Shown here: positions 1 through 6,091 of the stretch, in pieces
How the letters are laid out: each line of letters opens with the position of its first letter
Numbering within the stretch: the stretch's first letter is position 1
Source of the DNA: Methanoregulaceae archaeon
GTDB lineage: Archaea > Halobacteriota > Methanomicrobia > Methanomicrobiales > Methanospirillaceae
Length of the DNA: 8,316 nucleotides
NCBI GenBank assembly: GCA_028679275.1
Contig: JAJRBV010000005.1
Span: forward strand, 1 to 8,316
Reading direction: 5' to 3'
Made by a program: the position numbers and the translations under genes
Notes under the pieces: model-generated
The model's input: the letters and a program-made list of their open reading frames with translations, nothing else
What the model was told of the DNA's origin: nothing
Databases searched by the model: none

Positions 1-594
1 AGTGAAGATTACCCCGTTCTTGACAATGAAAATATTGTCCCCCGAACCTTCCGACATATACCCGTTGGTATCGAAGAAGATTGCTTCGTCCCCGCCCTTG
101 TAGTTCGCCTCGATCTTGCCAAGGATATTATTCAGGTAGTTAAGGCTCTTGACATTCGGCGGGAGTGCATCGGCAGGATTTCTCCTGACAGAGACGGTAA
201 TTGCCTTGAGACCCTTCTCGTAAAGGTCTCCGTACATTGCCCCCCATTCAACCGCGATTACGATCACCGATGCCTTCGGGCACTTCCTCGGGTCGAGCCC
301 GAGATCACCGACTCCCCGTGTAACTAGGGGGCGGATATAGCCGTTCTTCAGTTTGTTTTTTCTGAGGGTCTCAAGGATGATCTCCGCCATCTCCTCCTTT
401 GAAACAGGAACGGTCAGATCGATGGTCCGTGCCGAATCGTACAAACGGTCGAGGTGCTCCTGGAGTCTGAAGACCTTTCCATGGTAAGCCCGGATCCCTT
501 CAAAGACCCCGTCTCCGTACAGAAAACCATGGTCAAAGACGGAGACATGAGCTTCATCCCTGGGCACATACTTCCCGTCAATATAAATGATCAT
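1..594 (-). CDS. ilvE: Branched-chain amino acid aminotransferase, N-terminal part (cut by left window edge)
   Basis: PLP-dependent fold-type IV aminotransferase that interconverts valine, leucine and isoleucine with their 2-oxo acids, the last step of branched-chain amino acid synthesis in the cytoplasm. The 198 visible codons run from ATG (594-592) to the window edge with no stop; the family is usually about 300 residues, so roughly a third is missing. Seen: the N-terminal [11 protein letters not shown] and [18 protein letters not shown] (residues 20-37) typical of Ilv[13 protein letters not shown] (147-158), whose Lys149 is the expected Schiff-base lysine in archaeal-type enzymes; and the class IV signature core [14 protein letters not shown] (181-194). 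It lies 41 bases downstream of cfbB on the same strand, so read-through is possible, but a TATA-like box about 28 bases before the ATG suggests its own, nearly leaderless, transcript. D-amino acid aminotransferase or aminodeoxychorismate lyase share the fold but fit the motifs less well. Confidence 0.93.
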   Translation of the reverse strand, partial: MIIYIDGKYVPRDEAHVSVFDHGFLYGDGVFEGIRAYHGKVFRLQEHLDRLYDSARTIDLTVPVSKEEMAEIILETLRKNKLKNGYIRPLVTRGVGDLGLDPRKCPKASVIVIAVEWGAMYGDLYEKGLKAITVSVRRNPADALPPNVKSLNYLNNILGKIEANYKGGDEAIFFDTNGYMSEGSGDNIFIVKNGVIFT

Positions 595-617
595 ACCTGC
601 TAGGTTAGGAATTACTA

Positions 618-625
618 GTATTTTT
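618..625 (-). promoter_or_regulatory. TATA-like box for ilvE
   Basis: On the minus strand the sequence reads AAAAATAC within an A-rich stretch, centred about 28 bases before the ilvE ATG at 594. That is the usual distance from an archaeal TATA box to the transcription start, so the mRNA would begin at or very near the start codon. No usable Shine-Dalgarno lies before the ATG (an AGGT directly abuts it), which also fits a leaderless message. The octamer AGCAGGTA occurs on both sides of the box (633-626 and 601-594). Inferred from spacing only. Confidence 0.35.
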
Positions 626-635
626 TACCTGCTGG

Positions 636-2018
636 TTATCTCCGGGAGTGATTCCTGCAGGAGGTTACAAATGCAGAGAACATCCCCCAACTGCTAACCG
701 GGTGGAGGTGCGTATAACTCCCGATCGTATTGTCCCTGACAGCGCCATCATGTTGTCCACGGATACCTTTGCCCCTGGATAGTAGGTAAGAAAAATGGGT
801 ATCGTCGGGGAGTATGACATCCGAGTAGTGGAATTCATGCCCACGGAAACGGCCGGGACCGACAGGGTTTCCGCCAAGACTCTCTCCCTCTACATAGCTT
901 ACTACTCTCCGGGCCGGCATGACCGTTGACCCCTCAAATACCCCGCACATCTGGCAGGATTCCGCTGTTTCCTTTCCCTGCCATCCGGATCGCGTCCGGA
1001 TCTCTTCGGTAAGATACATAAGCCCCCCGCATTCGGCATAAACCGGAACGCCTTCACGCGACCGTTCCCGGACTGCATCCCGCATCTTCTCATTGGCTTC
1101 AAGTTCATGTAAAAACAGTTCCGGATACCCCCCTCCAAAGATGTACCCGTCTGCTGCCGGAAGGGGATCATGTAGGGGACTGAACGTAATCACTTCGGCA
1201 CCCTCTGCCCTGAGAATATCGAAAAGATCGGCATAATAGAAATTGAACGCTTCATCGAGGGCAATGGCAATCGTGGATTCGGGATCCTCCGGAGGCGGGA
1301 AAAGAGAATCCGATCCGGGAGGAAGGGTGACCGGTGAAGAGAGGCCGAGCAGGGCATCACGATCGATATGCTCCCCGATCATGCCGGTAATGGCCTGGAT
1401 CCTTTCCAGGAATGCAGGGGCGTTTTTTCCCTCCAGGTACGGGACAAGGCCCAGGTGCCTCATTGCCAGCTCCATTTCAGGCTGGCGAGGAACAGCGCCG
1501 ATAACCGGAATCCCGCAGTGATGCTCGATTGCTTCGGTGGCTTTTCGTATGTGCTGGGAACCCGCAACATTGTTGAGGATAATACCCCGGATATTTATTG
1601 CGGGATCAAAAGACTGGAACCCTTTTACAATGGCTGCCGCACTCCGCGTGATGCTCCGCGCACTTACCACCAGCACGACAGGAATTCCGAGTAATTTTGC
1701 AACCGCAGCGCTGCTCCCGGTATCGCCAAGAGACTCGGCCCCCTCATAGAGGCCTCTTACACCTTCGATGAGACCCAGATCGGCACCCTGCATCCCGTTT
1801 GCAAATATCGTCATAAGATCCCGGCGGGCCATCACAAAAGTATCCAGGTTGCGGCAGGGACGGCCGGTAACCCCGGTGAGATAGGAGGGATCGATATAAT
1901 CCATTCCCACCTTGAAGGTCTGGACCGTCATCTTCTGCGAAAGGAGTGCTGCTATCGCAAGGCTGATACTTGTCTTTCCGCTTCCTGAACGATCCCCCGA
2001 AATCATCAGTGCCCGCAT
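636..2018 (-). CDS. cfbB: Ni-sirohydrochlorin a,c-diamide synthase (CobB/CbiA-type amidotransferase)
   Basis: Second step of coenzyme F430 synthesis: ATP- and glutamine-dependent amidation of the a and c acetate side chains of Ni-sirohydrochlorin. The 460 residues show the CbiA two-domain layout. The N-terminal dethiobiotin-synthetase-like ATPase domain (about 1-220) has the P-loop SGDRSGSGKTS (7-17) and a GLIEGVRGLYEG segment (82-93). A proline-rich linker (about 229-245) leads to a class I glutamine amidotransferase-like domain with nucleophile Cys330 in YAECGGLMYL, GHEFHYS (393-399) and GSYTHLH (433-439), where His437 is the likely catalytic base. The ATG at 2018 follows a GGAG six bases upstream and overlaps the end of cfbD by 13 bases, implying translational coupling. 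Cobyrinate a,c-diamide synthase (CbiA) is a close paralogue, but the neighbours cfbA, cfbE and cfbD decide for CfbB. Confidence 0.95.
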   Translation of the reverse strand: MRALMISGDRSGSGKTSISLAIAALLSQKMTVQTFKVGMDYIDPSYLTGVTGRPCRNLDTFVMARRDLMTIFANGMQGADLGLIEGVRGLYEGAESLGDTGSSAAVAKLLGIPVVLVVSARSITRSAAAIVKGFQSFDPAINIRGIILNNVAGSQHIRKATEAIEHHCGIPVIGAVPRQPEMELAMRHLGLVPYLEGKNAPAFLERIQAITGMIGEHIDRDALLGLSSPVTLPPGSDSLFPPPEDPESTIAIALDEAFNFYYADLFDILRAEGAEVITFSPLHDPLPAADGYIFGGGYPELFLHELEANEKMRDAVRERSREGVPVYAECGGLMYLTEEIRTRSGWQGKETAESCQMCGVFEGSTVMPARRVVSYVEGESLGGNPVGPGRFRGHEFHYSDVILPDDTHFSYLLSRGKGIRGQHDGAVRDNTIGSYTHLHPVSSWGMFSAFVTSCRNHSRR

Positions 2019-3079
2019 GGCATGCTCCGGAGAATAGCCCCAAACTCGCTTTCAACGATATCCCTTACCCCGAGCGTCCGGGGGTGAAGATCGATCTCGA
2101 CAATAACATGCCGGTGCCCGAGATCACGGAGGGGCTCAACCTGCCGGGGGCCGTTTGTAATCGAGAAGCATTCGATCCCATCAGTATAAGAGCGGGGTAT
2201 TGCATGCGGAACCCCGGCGATGAGAGCAAAGTCTGGGGCCAGTTCTGTAATACGTTTCCCGACCGCATCCCCGTTTGCGCCGTATTCATCCAGTGCCCCG
2301 AGAAGTCCGGGTGATACCCCCCGCCCCTGCATCCCGTTGAATATCCGCCTCGCATCTTCCCGTACTTTCGGGAGCCCCCGGGGTTCAAGATTCGCTAAAA
2401 ACGTGATATCGGCGTCAGGGCATGCGTCATGGAGGGCCAGGAGTTCATCTGCAAACATGTATGCTGTCTCCTTCTTGGCATTCATGACCGCAATGCCCCT
2501 CTTCCCGGATCCTGCAAGATCAACGAGTCTCCGGGCGACCTTGTGCTTGAGATCTCCGCGTGATGGTTCAATATACGGTTTGCAGGCGGCTCCGCGGAGG
2601 CGTTCCACCTCGTTTGCCATGCCAAGAAGGTATTTCTGCCGCTCGAGTTCATCTGCCGTGATCCAACCAGCCTCAGCCGCTGGTTCGAGGGTGGCAATCA
2701 CCCCTTCAATGTTTTCAGGGAATCCTGCGTGGATTTCGATGGCAATCGTGGGTGTTGAGATGCCTGAAAGAGCGACAGCCGACCTGAGATCTTCTCCGAT
2801 AATCATGGAGACACACGTACCTACCACCGCCATTCTGTTCGGATGAAAATTTTCTTCTGCATACCGGAGCACACGCTCGAGTGGTTCCTGACCTCCGAAA
2901 ATGAATTCGTGGTCTGCGAGGGAAGTGGTCAGCACCCTCATCCCGTCTTCCTCAAGGAGCCGTGCATGCTTGAATGAACATCCCGAAGGGCCGTGGAGTA
3001 CTGCTACATCCACTTCAAGATCCCGGGCAGTGTAGAGGGCGGCAACAATCGAACTCGGTCTCGGCTGCATGTACTTCAT
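2006..3079 (-). CDS. cfbD: Ni-sirohydrochlorin a,c-diamide reductive cyclase, catalytic subunit (NifD/NifK-like)
   Basis: Catalytic component of the nitrogenase-like complex that carries out the multi-electron reduction and gamma-lactam ring closure of Ni-sirohydrochlorin a,c-diamide to seco-F430. Electrons come from the NifH-like partner CfbC. The 357-residue protein is shorter than nitrogenase NifD or NifK, as usual for this family. Seen: MQPRPSSIVAALYTARDL at the N-terminus, LHGPSGCSF (29-36) and VVGTCVSMIIGED (85-97). Cys34 and Cys89 are the best candidates for [4Fe-4S] ligands. VPHAIPRSYTDGIECFSITN (290-309) resembles the C-terminal NifD-type domain. The ATG at 3079 is preceded nine bases upstream by a perfect GGAGGTGA that contains the cfbE stop codon, and the 3' end overlaps cfbB by 13 bases. 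No cfbC lies between this gene and cfbB. Bch/Chl reductase subunits are distant alternatives ruled out by context. Confidence 0.95.
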   Translation of the reverse strand: MKYMQPRPSSIVAALYTARDLEVDVAVLHGPSGCSFKHARLLEEDGMRVLTTSLADHEFIFGGQEPLERVLRYAEENFHPNRMAVVGTCVSMIIGEDLRSAVALSGISTPTIAIEIHAGFPENIEGVIATLEPAAEAGWITADELERQKYLLGMANEVERLRGAACKPYIEPSRGDLKHKVARRLVDLAGSGKRGIAVMNAKKETAYMFADELLALHDACPDADITFLANLEPRGLPKVREDARRIFNGMQGRGVSPGLLGALDEYGANGDAVGKRITELAPDFALIAGVPHAIPRSYTDGIECFSITNGPRQVEPLRDLGHRHVIVEIDLHPRTLGVRDIVESEFGAILRSMPCGH

Positions 3080-3088
3080 GACTGCTAT

Positions 3089-3096
3089 TCACCTCC
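3089..3096 (-). promoter_or_regulatory. Strong ribosome binding site for cfbD, overlapping the cfbE stop codon
   Basis: The minus strand reads GGAGGTGA, fully complementary to the anti-Shine-Dalgarno end of archaeal 16S rRNA, nine bases before the cfbD ATG at 3079. Its last three bases (3091-3089) are the TGA stop of cfbE. A ribosome terminating on cfbE therefore sits on the initiation signal of cfbD. It is the strongest such signal in the window and fixes the cfbD start. Confidence 0.8.
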
Positions 3097-4291
3097 AGCA
3101 CTTTACCGAAAGGACAATGCTGCCTCGTTTTGTCATGGTCCGTGCAAGGGATTTTCCTTCCTCAAGGGATCCTGCCCGGGAAACAGGGATACCGGCACAG
3201 ACAGGGTTTTTTTCAATCCCTGAACAGGAATTGCCGATTACTATCAGCCTGGCGGGGCAAATCTCTTTGACTGCAGTAATAATATCCCCTTCAGGAAATC
3301 CCTCACAAACCGCCCCGGTCTCCTGCCCGATTACAAGGGTAATTTCATTCATTCCTGTGATCTTCCTGGCATAGTCAGCTGCCTCGCGTGTTGTCGATGC
3401 ATTGGTTCCTGAATTGGCATTATCGACAATTCGTACTTCCCCTTCCCGGGATTCGGACATTCTCCCCGGCACAGCAGGAAATGAGGAGAGTTGTCCGGGA
3501 TCACCTCCAAGTTCGCATCCGGCTGCAGCGGCGAGCATCAGGGGAATCCGGTATCCCTCATGGAACAGGAGAGGAGAATCAAACGCACCATCCTTCCCCC
3601 CACATTCATAAGAACAGGAGACTCCCTCGGTTGCCGCAACCGACTCCACACGGACCGCTCCCGGGGCATCGATGCCCGGGGCAACAAGAAGCCGGGGCAA
3701 TCTCTGGGCGGAACGCACCTTTTCATGAAGAGCATGCCGTTTTCCGCCGGCAAACAGGTAATCTTCACAGGAGGTAATTATCCCGTAGTCACCTGTGCCG
3801 GTGCAACCCAGGGATACTTCGGCGATAAGCCACCCTTTGATTTGCCGTGCTTCTTCTGCTGCAGGTAATACCGATGCCGGGGTGATACTCTTCTTCCAGA
3901 TCTTTTCCCTTCCCGGAAAGCGGTAGGTTCCCATCGAAGTATGGAGAATCCCGGGTCCTTTCATGGTCGAGGCAAGGGCACACGCCGTGGTAGTTTTACC
4001 CCGGGCCCCGGTGATCTCCACGAATGGTGAAGGCCTGTCATCTCCAAGGATCCATCGGACCGCGTCATGATGCGAAATTACAGGAATGGTGAGCGCCTGC
4101 AACAACGGATTTCCAGGATCGAGGTGAACCGGAGCAACAGCCAGATCATAATCCCTTGATGCTGCAGTCGGGGCATCGATACCCGACTTTCCCCGGTAGA
4201 TATCGACCGCATCCGTAAAATGGCCTTTTCCTTTCAGGTACCTGGCAATCTCGAGGCCTCCATGGATGGTGTCGATGACGAGAACTCTCAT
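3089..4291 (-). CDS. cfbE: Coenzyme F430 synthetase (Mur ligase-like)
   Basis: Final step of F430 synthesis: ATP-dependent activation of a propionate side chain of seco-F430 and closure of the six-membered carbocyclic ring. The 400 residues show a Mur-ligase layout: an N-terminal Rossmann-like region starting MRVLVIDTIHGGLEIARYL, an ATP-binding domain with P-loop VEITGARGKTTTA (91-103), and a C-terminal domain with PGRMSE (275-280) and VDNANSGTNAST (289-300), the usual Mur ligase junction and C-terminal motif positions. The loop has Arg97 where bacterial Mur ligases typically have Asn (GTNGKTTT). The ATG at 4291 comes five bases after the cfbA stop, with no Shine-Dalgarno (the bases before it read AACCTCC), so translation probably depends on termination-reinitiation from cfbA. 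No ATG, and no alternative start I could find, lies just upstream in this frame. Assignment rests on motifs plus the cfb neighbours. Confidence 0.94.
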   Translation of the reverse strand: MRVLVIDTIHGGLEIARYLKGKGHFTDAVDIYRGKSGIDAPTAASRDYDLAVAPVHLDPGNPLLQALTIPVISHHDAVRWILGDDRPSPFVEITGARGKTTTACALASTMKGPGILHTSMGTYRFPGREKIWKKSITPASVLPAAEEARQIKGWLIAEVSLGCTGTGDYGIITSCEDYLFAGGKRHALHEKVRSAQRLPRLLVAPGIDAPGAVRVESVAATEGVSCSYECGGKDGAFDSPLLFHEGYRIPLMLAAAAGCELGGDPGQLSSFPAVPGRMSESREGEVRIVDNANSGTNASTTREAADYARKITGMNEITLVIGQETGAVCEGFPEGDIITAVKEICPARLIVIGNSCSGIEKNPVCAGIPVSRAGSLEEGKSLARTMTKRGSIVLSVKCWR

Positions 4292-4296
4292 GGAGG

Positions 4297-4698
4297 TTAA
4301 AGGCTGGAGAGCACCTTCTCTGCATTCTTCACCATCAGGTCCGCAAGGAGGGGGTCGCTACCTATGGGATCGGCATAGAGGAGTGGTATGCTGCTCCCGT
4401 TCAGTGCAAAGTGCCCCCGGGTCTCACCCTGCGAAAGACCAAGTATTTCCGGGATATCGTGGAGAATATGGACTCCCTTGGCGAGGAAGAGGGGGACCAC
4501 CACCAGCACATCAATGGGTTCATTCCGGAACTCATTCATGGATTCCTCGATGGATGGGGAATTCATGTTCATAAAACCGCATTTTACAATAAAATCCGGG
4601 TATCTGCGGGCAATAAGTCCTGCAGTCTCTTCGACAAGTTCCTTATTGTAAGGGAGTTTACTTCCGTGGCCAACCAGTAGGATGCCCTTCTTACTCAT
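4297..4698 (-). CDS. cfbA: Sirohydrochlorin nickelochelatase (short CbiX/CfbA-type chelatase)
   Basis: First committed step of F430 synthesis: insertion of Ni2+ into sirohydrochlorin. The 133-residue product is the small single-domain class II chelatase that acts as a homodimer, about half the length of bacterial CbiX or SirB. Seen: GILLVGHGSKLPYNKE (5-20) with His11, VVVPLFLAKGVHILHDIP (66-83) with His77, the two conserved metal-site histidines, and PLLYADPIGSDPLLADLM near the C-terminus. I chose the ATG at 4698, which places the conserved GILLVGHGS at the normal distance from the N-terminus. An in-frame TTG at 4731 would add 11 residues (MFYVCSTTYYH) that look unlike the family. Neither start has a Shine-Dalgarno. 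This is the first gene of the cfb operon. The same family also gives cobalt chelatases (CbiXS), so cobalt use for cobalamin cannot be excluded from sequence. Confidence 0.94.
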   Translation of the reverse strand: MSKKGILLVGHGSKLPYNKELVEETAGLIARRYPDFIVKCGFMNMNSPSIEESMNEFRNEPIDVLVVVPLFLAKGVHILHDIPEILGLSQGETRGHFALNGSSIPLLYADPIGSDPLLADLMVKNAEKVLSSL

Positions 4699-4736
4699 AT
4701 GATAATACGTTGTACTGCAAACGTAAAACAATTACC

Positions 4737-4747
4737 GATTTTTTCCG
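4737..4747 (-). promoter_or_regulatory. Candidate promoter of the cfb operon
   Basis: The minus strand reads CGGAAAAAATC, a plausible BRE plus A/T-rich TATA-like element, centred about 43 bases upstream of the cfbA ATG at 4698. A start site 25-27 bases downstream would give a leader of roughly 17 bases and would exclude the upstream TTG at 4731. The match to a consensus archaeal TATA box is weak, so this is tentative. Confidence 0.28.
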
Positions 4748-4766
4748 CCTGATGTCAACCCATCGC

Positions 4767-4778
4767 ATTCCATGGAAT
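4767..4778. promoter_or_regulatory. Perfect 12-base palindrome between divergent operons (possible operator)
   Basis: ATTCCATGGAAT reads identically on both strands. It lies between the cfbA start (4698) and the marker 9 gene start (4949), about 20 bases upstream of the candidate cfb TATA element. Dimeric helix-turn-helix regulators bind such short palindromes. No second copy was noticed in the window, and the regulator is unknown. Confidence 0.3.
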
Positions 4779-4830
4779 TATCTGGTGGTATCGGGACACC
4801 GGGAAGCCGTGATTTCCTGGTATTGGCAGG

Positions 4831-4854
4831 ACCGGTTCGAGTAATGACTCCGGT
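4831..4854. repeat. Imperfect inverted repeat upstream of the marker 9 operon promoter
   Basis: ACCGG at 4831-4835 pairs with CCGGT at 4850-4854. Alternatively ACCG plus GAGT (4839-4842) pairs with ACTC plus CGGT (4847-4854), leaving a four-base bulge. It ends about 25 bases before the TATA-like box at 4879, a position where archaeal activators or repressors bind. The GGTTCGAGT inside it resembles a tRNA T-loop, but no tRNA cloverleaf surrounds it. Confidence 0.25.
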
Positions 4855-4878
4855 TTACTTTTTAAGGTATTCCAACGA

Positions 4879-4886
4879 TTTATAAT
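4879..4886 (+). promoter_or_regulatory. TATA box of the marker 9 / CitG-like / DUF447 operon
   Basis: TTTATAAT is a good archaeal TATA-box match and the best in the window. A start site about 25 bases downstream (near 4908) would leave a leader of about 40 bases before the ATG at 4949. No Shine-Dalgarno is visible in that leader. A second T/A-rich stretch (TTTTTAAGG, about 4859-4867) is a weaker alternative. Confidence 0.5.
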
Positions 4887-4948
4887 CCCGTACAATGAAT
4901 AATGTAACGAACTCTGGGTAATTTTCTTTACAAATAACCGTGTTAAAT

Positions 4949-6091
4949 ATGGAAAATGACGAGTATTTCAAGAAGTTTGGTATAATTCTCAATCGAAGGG
5001 TCGTAAAGACTCCTTTAGCCATAGCTTCGATGGCTGGATGGGTCGATGCCCGTTATGTGCTCGCCCGGAAAGCGCATATTGGTGCAGCCTTCATTGGGGG
5101 TTATTCCATTGATGAAAAAACCCTGAAAGCCAGCCACGAGATGGCTGAACAGGGAAGAAAAGAGTTCCTCTGTGAAGACCCGTTCAAAGAACTTGAGGAT
5201 CAGACCCGGCTACTTGAGGCGAGTGAAGTGGTGACCGGGATCAATCTCAGGGGAAGCAGCGCGGAATCCTACCGGGAAATCGCCCGCTCTCTGGGAGACA
5301 GGGTGATCTACGAGATTGATGCCCATTGCCGCCAGGAACCGATGATAAGGGCCGGGTGTGGTGAATATTTCCTCCATCATACGGATGAACTCGTCCGTTG
5401 TGTCCAGGCACTGAAGCTTGAGGGAGTAATGGTGTCTGTAAAGATCCGGGCCGGGGTGCATGCCAATGATGCCTCTCTTGCCTCAATCATCTGGAAAGCC
5501 GGGGCTGATATCATGCATATCGATCTCATGGACTTCGGATACCAGAAGATACGGCAGATCCGGAACAGCTGCCCCCTTATTATTATCGCCAACAATTCGA
5601 TGCACACCTTTGAACGGGTGAAGGAGATGTTCTCTCACGGTGCGGACATGGTATCACTCGCGCGGAAATCGGATGAGCGCACACTCGGGGGCCTTGATGC
5701 TGCCATATCACGGTATGCCGATGAGCATGGGTGGTACAATTCTCCAAAACAGCTCTGCCGGGGGGGTGACCTTCGTTCCCTTACCTTCTGCTGCATGCCG
5801 GTCAAGAACTGCCCTCTCATTCCTACGCTTGATAAACTGGGGATTTCAAGGGAGGAATACATGGCAGTAAAACAGGATTATGCCAGGGATACCCCTCTTT
5901 CAGAGGGGAAACAGACCTGTTTTGGGAGTCTTGCCTGGTGCTGCAAGGACTCATCCCCCTGCATGTTCCGCGATCTTACCATACGGCAGGTCGGGCTTTC
6001 CAGCGGAGAATATATGCGGAAGAAGCGAGAACTTTCCGATAAAATGATGCACTGGCTGTTTTATGAACGGGCGAAGGATAACGCGTGCTGA
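4949..6091 (+). CDS. Methanogenesis marker 9 protein: Dus/NifR3-like TIM barrel fused to an eight-cysteine domain
   Basis: Function unknown; the C-terminal domain belongs to the family known as putative methanogenesis marker domain 9, found as far as known only in methanogens. The product has 380 residues. Residues 1-260 form a TIM barrel resembling tRNA-dihydrouridine synthases and the flavin-dependent dihydroorotate dehydrogenase superfamily: TPLAIASMAGWVDARYV (21-37), IDAHCRQEPMIRAGCGEYFL (123-142), SVKIRAG (163-169), then IIIANNSM and GADMVSLARK (231-240). Cys127 aligns by eye with the Dus catalytic cysteine and Lys165 with an FMN-contacting lysine. The tail has Cys270, 281, 282, 288, 324, 331, 332 and 338, with FCCMPVKNC and WCCKDSSPC matching the family's paired aromatic-CC-x(n)-C motifs, so metal or Fe-S binding is likely. 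I chose ATG 4949; GTG 4940 would add three residues. It overlaps the next gene by 29 bases. Confidence 0.88.
   Translation: MENDEYFKKFGIILNRRVVKTPLAIASMAGWVDARYVLARKAHIGAAFIGGYSIDEKTLKASHEMAEQGRKEFLCEDPFKELEDQTRLLEASEVVTGINLRGSSAESYREIARSLGDRVIYEIDAHCRQEPMIRAGCGEYFLHHTDELVRCVQALKLEGVMVSVKIRAGVHANDASLASIIWKAGADIMHIDLMDFGYQKIRQIRNSCPLIIIANNSMHTFERVKEMFSHGADMVSLARKSDERTLGGLDAAISRYADEHGWYNSPKQLCRGGDLRSLTFCCMPVKNCPLIPTLDKLGISREEYMAVKQDYARDTPLSEGKQTCFGSLAWCCKDSSPCMFRDLTIRQVGLSSGEYMRKKRELSDKMMHWLFYERAKDNAC

Noticed and set aside
1243..1694. Open frames of 92 and 108 codons on the plus strand opposite cfbB
   Set aside because: Antisense shadows of the CfbB linker and ATPase region, with no recognisable motifs or initiation signals.
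2220..2846. 208-codon open frame on the plus strand opposite cfbD
   Set aside because: It lies wholly antisense to cfbD, which has clear family motifs, and its arginine/serine/proline-rich translation is typical of an antisense shadow in GC-rich coding DNA. There is no promoter or ribosome binding site of its own.
4699..4731. In-frame TTG start that would lengthen CfbA by 11 residues
   Set aside because: The extension has no family resemblance or Shine-Dalgarno and would lie upstream of the transcription start inferred from the A-rich box near 4741. The ATG at 4698 gives the normal N-terminus.
4829..4856. tRNA T-arm-like GGTTCGAGT sequence
   Set aside because: The five-base stem expected around a T-loop does not form in register, and there are no acceptor, D or anticodon arms around it.
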